A DNA stretch of 7,905 nt from positions 1 through 7,905 of the forward strand of contig JAFZMT010000132.1 in NCBI GenBank assembly GCA_017553245.1, read 5' to 3'. The translations under genes and the position numbers were made by a program. Positions 4,499 to 7,905 of this stretch are shown here, piece by piece (position 1 is the first letter of the stretch; each line of letters starts with the position of its first letter). The DNA comes from Methanomicrobium sp. (GTDB taxonomy: Archaea; Halobacteriota; Methanomicrobia; Methanomicrobiales; Methanomicrobiaceae). A model generated the notes under the pieces. The model was not told the origin of the DNA. It saw nothing but the letters and a program-made list of their open reading frames with translations, and did not search any database.

Positions 4499-6298
4499 TT
4501 GAGAGCCGCAAATTTCTCCTCTCAATTTAAACGGTTAGGCAGTTTTTTTACTGTTGAGAGGACTTTACTTATTCTGTTCGCGGTTGCACTTATACTGCGA
4601 TTTGTATTTCTCGATCTTAAACTGATGCACCATGATGAGACCGTTCATGCATGGTTGTCGGCTAATCTTCTGAGAGACGGCATCTTTTCATTTCATTACG
4701 ATCCTACCTATCACGGTCCGTTCCTGTATTTCGTGACCGCGGGTATGTTCGGCATCTTCGGCGCGAGCGATTTTATAGGACGCGTCATTCCTTCTCTTCT
4801 GGGTTCGCTGGTTGTTCTTCTGGTCTATCCGATATACAGGCTCGGATATCTTGACAGCCGTCAGACCCTGATTGCGGCTCTCTTCCTTACGATCTCCCCC
4901 AGCTTCGTATATTTCTCGCGATTCCTGCGCAACGATATCTTTCTGATATTCTTTACGCTGATTCTGCTCATCGGCATTCTGTATTATCTCGAAAAACATG
5001 AGCTGAAATATATTGTCATGGCTTCGGCTGCGGCGGGATTTGCGATGTCCTGCAAGGAGAACATGCCGATTGTCCTGGGCATCTTCGGATTATACCTCTT
5101 CTGGCTGGTTTACGGCGGTAAGGTCGCGCTGCCCAAAAACTGGATTCGCGACTTCGTGATAGGCGCGGTTATCATGTGCGGCATTATGGCTGTGCTCTAC
5201 AGTTCATTCGGGGCAAACACCCTTGTGATTGTCGAGGGTCCGTTCAATGCGATTGCGCACTGGACTTCGATGCACGGCGCACAGAGGCTCGGCGGTCCGT
5301 TCTTCTATTATATTATCCTGCTTCTGCTCTATGAACTGCCTATATTATTCCTCGCAATTCTCGGACTTTACGGGTTCTTCACGCATAAAGAGGCTGATAA
5401 AGATGGTAACAAAGAGGGTAATAAAGAGAGCGGGGATGCCGAAGTAAAAGATAATCCCGAGACCTTTGAGGCTCTCAACGCCGAGGATCTCTTTGAGGAT
5501 TCCGAACCGCAGGCGGCGCAGACGAGTGCCGCGGGAAAAACTTCCGGTGAGCCTTCATTCTTCGAAAGAATTCTCAACATCCTCAGAGAAGGCAATGCGG
5601 GTTTCTCCGTGCCCGTAACCGATAAGAGACGCGAGTTTATGCGGTTCTGCATCTTCTGGATGCTGTTTTCGCTCATCATCTATGCGTATCTCGGAGAGAA
5701 GGTCCCATGGCTTCTGCTTCACCAGCTTCTGCCGATGATCTTCGTCGCGGTATATGACCTTTCAAAACTGAAAGCGGTCATTGTCGGCATCGGCATCATA
5801 TTCCTCGGTATTATGATGCTTCACGTCACGTTTACGCCCGGAGATATTGCCGAGCCGATTGTGCAGGTGCAGAATTCCGAAGATAACCGCGAGGTCTTTG
5901 AGTATATGAAGAACGCCGACAGTACCGTCGTCTCAAACTATGTCCGCTGGCCCTTTGTCTGGTATGCCAACACCAATCAGGCGAAGAGATTCACGATTTA
6001 TGCGGATCCGGGCTATAACAAAAATATCGGTCCCGAAAATTACGATCTGATTATAGTGCACGACGGCGAAAAAGTGGACAGTATCGAAGGATTCGAGAAG
6101 CATACCTACAAAAAAGCCTACTGGATTGATGCCAATGATCTGATACGAAGCTACGGCAGACCGATAAATATCTTCGATGCGAACAGCCGCAGCCTTCTCT
6201 TCGAGGACTTAAAGAGGCTGATACATTATTACTTCACGAGAGATGCAAAACTCGGAAGTCTCAATATCGATGTCTTCGTAAAGAAGGATAAGGTATAA
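4499..6298 (+). CDS. Polytopic membrane protein, Agl23 family (TIGR03663-like, GT-C-type glycosyltransferase fold)
   Basis: The first hydrophobic helix (about 21-40) is followed by a loop with MHHDETVHAW (D46-E47) and YDPTYHGPFLY (67-77). An acidic pair in the first external loop is the usual metal/donor-site mark of GT-C enzymes such as oligosaccharyltransferases, and this combination matches the archaeal 'flippase activity-associated protein Agl23' family linked to N-glycosylation. About twelve hydrophobic segments extend to about 447, then a soluble C-terminal domain runs to 599. Between the helices ending near 294 and starting near 381 lies a charged loop of about 85 residues with small repeats (GNKEGNKES), probably disordered. 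Substrate and donor (perhaps dolichyl-phosphate sugar) are inferred only. The start is TTG with an excellent ribosome site. Linkage to S10 probably reflects operon read-through rather than shared function. Confidence 0.85.
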   Translation: MRAANFSSQFKRLGSFFTVERTLLILFAVALILRFVFLDLKLMHHDETVHAWLSANLLRDGIFSFHYDPTYHGPFLYFVTAGMFGIFGASDFIGRVIPSLLGSLVVLLVYPIYRLGYLDSRQTLIAALFLTISPSFVYFSRFLRNDIFLIFFTLILLIGILYYLEKHELKYIVMASAAAGFAMSCKENMPIVLGIFGLYLFWLVYGGKVALPKNWIRDFVIGAVIMCGIMAVLYSSFGANTLVIVEGPFNAIAHWTSMHGAQRLGGPFFYYIILLLLYELPILFLAILGLYGFFTHKEADKDGNKEGNKESGDAEVKDNPETFEALNAEDLFEDSEPQAAQTSAAGKTSGEPSFFERILNILREGNAGFSVPVTDKRREFMRFCIFWMLFSLIIYAYLGEKVPWLLLHQLLPMIFVAVYDLSKLKAVIVGIGIIFLGIMMLHVTFTPGDIAEPIVQVQNSEDNREVFEYMKNADSTVVSNYVRWPFVWYANTNQAKRFTIYADPGYNKNIGPENYDLIIVHDGEKVDSIEGFEKHTYKKAYWIDANDLIRSYGRPINIFDANSRSLLFEDLKRLIHYYFTRDAKLGSLNIDVFVKKDKV

Positions 6299-6317
6299 TT
6301 TCATAATTTTCCCAACC

Positions 6318-6323
6318 TTTTTT
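6318..6323 (+). terminator. Oligo-T terminator candidate after the Agl23-like gene
   Basis: Six T about 20 bp after the stop, with a second T6 at 6388-6393. Either could end the EF-1alpha to Agl23 transcript. There is no hairpin directly upstream of the first. Confidence 0.4.
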
Positions 6324-6333
6324 CCAGCCAATT

Positions 6334-6387
6334 TTACAGACTATTTACAGACTAATTACAGACTATTTTACAGCCATTTACTCAGCC
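6334..6387. repeat. Phased direct repeats of 11 bp
   Basis: TTACAGACTA is perfect at 6334, 6345 and 6356, exactly 11 bp apart. It is followed by degenerate copies TTACAGCCAT (6368) and TTACTCAGCC (6378). The period is close to one helical turn, so a bound protein would see all copies on one face. Slippage is the simpler origin. Confidence 0.8.
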
Positions 6388-6392
6388 TTTTT

Positions 6393-6416
6393 TCGGATGT
6401 CTATTCAGATATCCGA
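6393..6416 (+). other. Stem-loop in the 3' region of the Agl23-like transcript
   Basis: TCGGATGT pairs with ATATCCGA over 8 positions (one G-U) around an 8-nt loop. It follows a T6 tract rather than preceding one, so it is not a classical terminator; it could mark an mRNA 3' end or a processing site. Confidence 0.5.
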
Positions 6417-6476
6417 GAATCCGCAATGATCAAAACAATACAAAATACGTACAAACCACATTTATTTGCACGAATG

Positions 6477-6513
6477 AAAAAAAGGTGCGGGATTATCTGT
6501 ATCCGATAATCCC
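6477..6513 (-). terminator. Hairpin-plus-T terminator of the LEA2-like gene
   Basis: On the minus strand GGGATTATC and GATAATCCC form a perfect 9-bp stem with a 7-nt loop (6489-6513). Five bases later come seven T (6477-6483). It lies 33 bp beyond the stop of the gene at 6547 and has the form of an intrinsic terminator. Confidence 0.8.
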
Positions 6514-6546
6514 ATCGGTTAACTGAATCCCGATTACTAAAACAAT

Positions 6547-7206
6547 CTACTTGTTAACGTATTCTTTCACTTTCGTCATTATGGTGTCAAAGAGTCCGCC
6601 CGCGGAGCTTCCCGAGTCGCCCGCAGCGCCCATATCGCCTGAGGTGAACATGTCAATCATGCCCATGACTTTCTGGAGTGTAGCCGCGAACTGATCCTTC
6701 ATAGTGTTCTGAACGACAATATCCTCATCGACGGGGACGTTCATCTTAACGAAGAGGATCTGAGTGTCGAAATTGCCTTTTGCCGAGATGTCAAAGGTAT
6801 CCTCGACGGCAGCCGCATATACGAGCGGCAGCATCTGAGTGTTCTTGAACTTTACCGGAACGGGAATCGTGGTGTTGCCGTTGGCGTCAATCGTGAACTT
6901 ATCCTTCTTTACGTTGGCGATATTGTAGGATTCGCCTTTGTAGTTCCAGAAGAGGTCGATATCCATATCGGTTACCGTGGCGCCGAGCGGGTTCCTGTTG
7001 CAGACAAGAAGGTTGAGCGTAATCGTTGTCTCCTGAAGCGTAATGTCAGTGAGAACTGCGCTTTCGACCGTTACGGTCGGCGCACTGAAAATCATGTCTT
7101 TAAAGAGAAATACTCCGAGAATTGCGCAGATGATGATTGCAACGACCGCACCCGCGACCATCATCCTCTGCTGTTTCTGCTTTTCTTCATCAGTAGAAAT
7201 TGCCAT
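6547..7206 (-). CDS. Membrane-anchored LEA type 2 / WHy-domain protein
   Basis: A short charged N-terminus (1-14) precedes one hydrophobic helix (about 15-36), a likely signal anchor placing the rest outside the cell. Residues 44-165 resemble the LEA2/WHy fold: alternating beta strands with the typical LNLLVCNRNPLGATVTDMDIDLFW segment (asparagine-proline, then an aromatic-rich strand), and a later block TIPVPVKF. The C-terminus has a Gly/Ser/Ala-rich linker (about 189-204) and a short amphipathic helix. LEA2 proteins are linked to desiccation and stress protection in plants; in archaea the role is unknown. The start is supported by GGTGA (7216-7220, minus strand) nine bases upstream. No clear TATA box lies in the 50 bp to the upstream acetyltransferase gene, so co-transcription is likely, perhaps weakened by a T5 run at 7230-7234. 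Confidence 0.75.
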   Translation of the reverse strand: MAISTDEEKQKQQRMMVAGAVVAIIICAILGVFLFKDMIFSAPTVTVESAVLTDITLQETTITLNLLVCNRNPLGATVTDMDIDLFWNYKGESYNIANVKKDKFTIDANGNTTIPVPVKFKNTQMLPLVYAAAVEDTFDISAKGNFDTQILFVKMNVPVDEDIVVQNTMKDQFAATLQKVMGMIDMFTSGDMGAAGDSGSSAGGLFDTIMTKVKEYVNK

Positions 7207-7256
7207 ATTAATATCTCACCATGCAGAGTAAAAAGGCTAACCAATCGGCATCGCTG

Positions 7257-7905
7257 TCACTTCACAAGTTTCAGGAACTTCTTATCATTCATCTGCTCGT
7301 TCGTAAGGTATTCGCCGTCGCGGAATAGAGAATACGTGGTCACCGGCGTAGGCGCATTTCTGGCGGCGTCCTTGGAATCAAGCTTTATCGCCCGAAATTT
7401 AATGCCGTTTTCGGCGGCGGCAGCCTCCAGAATCGGAACATACTTCGCGTTGAACGGGCACTGGGCGGTATAGTAGAGGACATAGCCGTCCTCATCGATA
7501 TGCGGGTGCTTTGCGCAATCGCAAAAATGCGGGATTTTCAACTCAGGGACTTTCGGCGCCGCTGTCCCGCCGTCGCCGTTCTCAAAGGGCAGATACCACA
7601 GCTGTATCCCGTTATCGGACTCGTCGCCGACGGCAAAACCCTTGTATTTCAGATATTTCGGATCGGCAAGGAAGGGCTTTTTCTTAGCGGCGGAGAGGAT
7701 GCAAAGCCCCTTCTTTCCCTTCTCTCTGCTGTCGCGGATGCACTCCGCGAGGAGATCGTTTGAGTAGCCGTGCCCCTTGAACGAGCCCGAAACCCAGAGG
7801 CAGTCGATATACATGTAGTCATCCGCGATTATCGGAACCCATGCGTTCTCCGCCGGCATGTATTCGATGAAGCATTTGCCCCGTTCGACGCTCTTTAAGA
7901 AGACA
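7257..7905 (-). CDS. GNAT N-acetyltransferase with YoaP-like C-terminal domain, N-terminus outside window
   Basis: The reading frame stays open to the window edge, through residues VFLKSVERGKCFIEY before an internal methionine at 7859, so the gene begins beyond 7905; 215 residues are visible. The visible GNAT part has YIDCLWVSGSFKGHGY, the acetyl-CoA loop with a GxG-type turn (KGHG), then KGKKGLCILS and KKKPFLADPKYLKYKGF. After a Gly/Ala linker the C-terminal domain carries HFCDCAKHPHIDEDGYVLYYTAQCPF and SLFRDGEYLTNEQM, matching the YoaP-like domain found behind GNAT domains in bacteria and methanogens. The conserved cysteines (CDC and QCPF) suggest a thioredoxin-like fold. The substrate is unknown. 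The stop is TGA at 7257-7259, 50 bp before the LEA2-like start. Confidence 0.88.
   Translation of the reverse strand, partial: VFLKSVERGKCFIEYMPAENAWVPIIADDYMYIDCLWVSGSFKGHGYSNDLLAECIRDSREKGKKGLCILSAAKKKPFLADPKYLKYKGFAVGDESDNGIQLWYLPFENGDGGTAAPKVPELKIPHFCDCAKHPHIDEDGYVLYYTAQCPFNAKYVPILEAAAAENGIKFRAIKLDSKDAARNAPTPVTTYSLFRDGEYLTNEQMNDKKFLKLVK

Larger units (their letters stand above)
6299..6546. other. Convergent intergenic region
   Basis: About 248 bp between converging genes, without a credible coding frame. It holds T tracts after the Agl23-like gene, an array of 11-bp repeats, a stem-loop, an AT-rich stretch around 6430-6475 and the hairpin terminator of the minus-strand gene. Confidence 0.7.

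Noticed and set aside
6334..6387. CRISPR-like array
   Set aside because: Units are only 11 bp, contiguous and without unique spacers.

Overview
The window looks like a methanogenic archaeon, most likely of the order Methanomicrobiales. The evidence is an archaeal-type EF-1alpha followed by archaeal S10, archaeal cobamide genes (a TIGR00303/UPF0284-type CobT and CobS), a half-size siroheme sulfite/nitrite reductase-like protein of the kind known from methanogens, an Agl23-type membrane protein, TATA-box promoters, and a mixture of apparently leaderless and Shine-Dalgarno-led genes. The genus cannot be fixed from this sequence alone.

Layout. Positions 1-1425 hold a divergent cobamide pair: the 5' part of a CobT-like gene on the minus strand and cobS on the plus strand, both for late nucleotide-loop assembly. 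They are separated by about 240 bp carrying short direct repeats. Positions 1483-2343 encode the reductase-like protein, apparently from its own leaderless promoter. Facing it at 2380-2682 is a small cysteine-rich protein of unknown function, also apparently leaderless. From 2867 to 6298 there is a plus-strand run: EF-1alpha, S10 and a TTG-started polytopic membrane protein of the Agl23 family. This looks like a truncated str-type translation operon with a cell-surface glycosylation gene attached. A 248-bp gap (6299-6546) holds T tracts, an 11-bp phased repeat, a stem-loop and a clear hairpin-plus-T terminator serving the minus-strand gene on the far side. Positions 6547-7905 hold two minus-strand genes: a membrane-anchored LEA2/WHy-type protein and, upstream of it, a GNAT acetyltransferase with a YoaP-like C-terminal domain that runs off the window.

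How they work together. CobT and CobS act in one pathway: activation of the lower-ligand base, then its joining to adenosylcobinamide-GDP. EF-1alpha and S10 are translation components. The other genes are not obviously linked in function. There is no mobile element, CRISPR array, tRNA or rRNA. I see no strong candidate for a new multigene system. The most interesting features are small: acidic, repeat-built insertions in otherwise ordinary proteins, phased repeats in the gaps, a dyad in the EF-1alpha promoter, and the half-size siroheme protein beside a CxxCxxC mini-protein.
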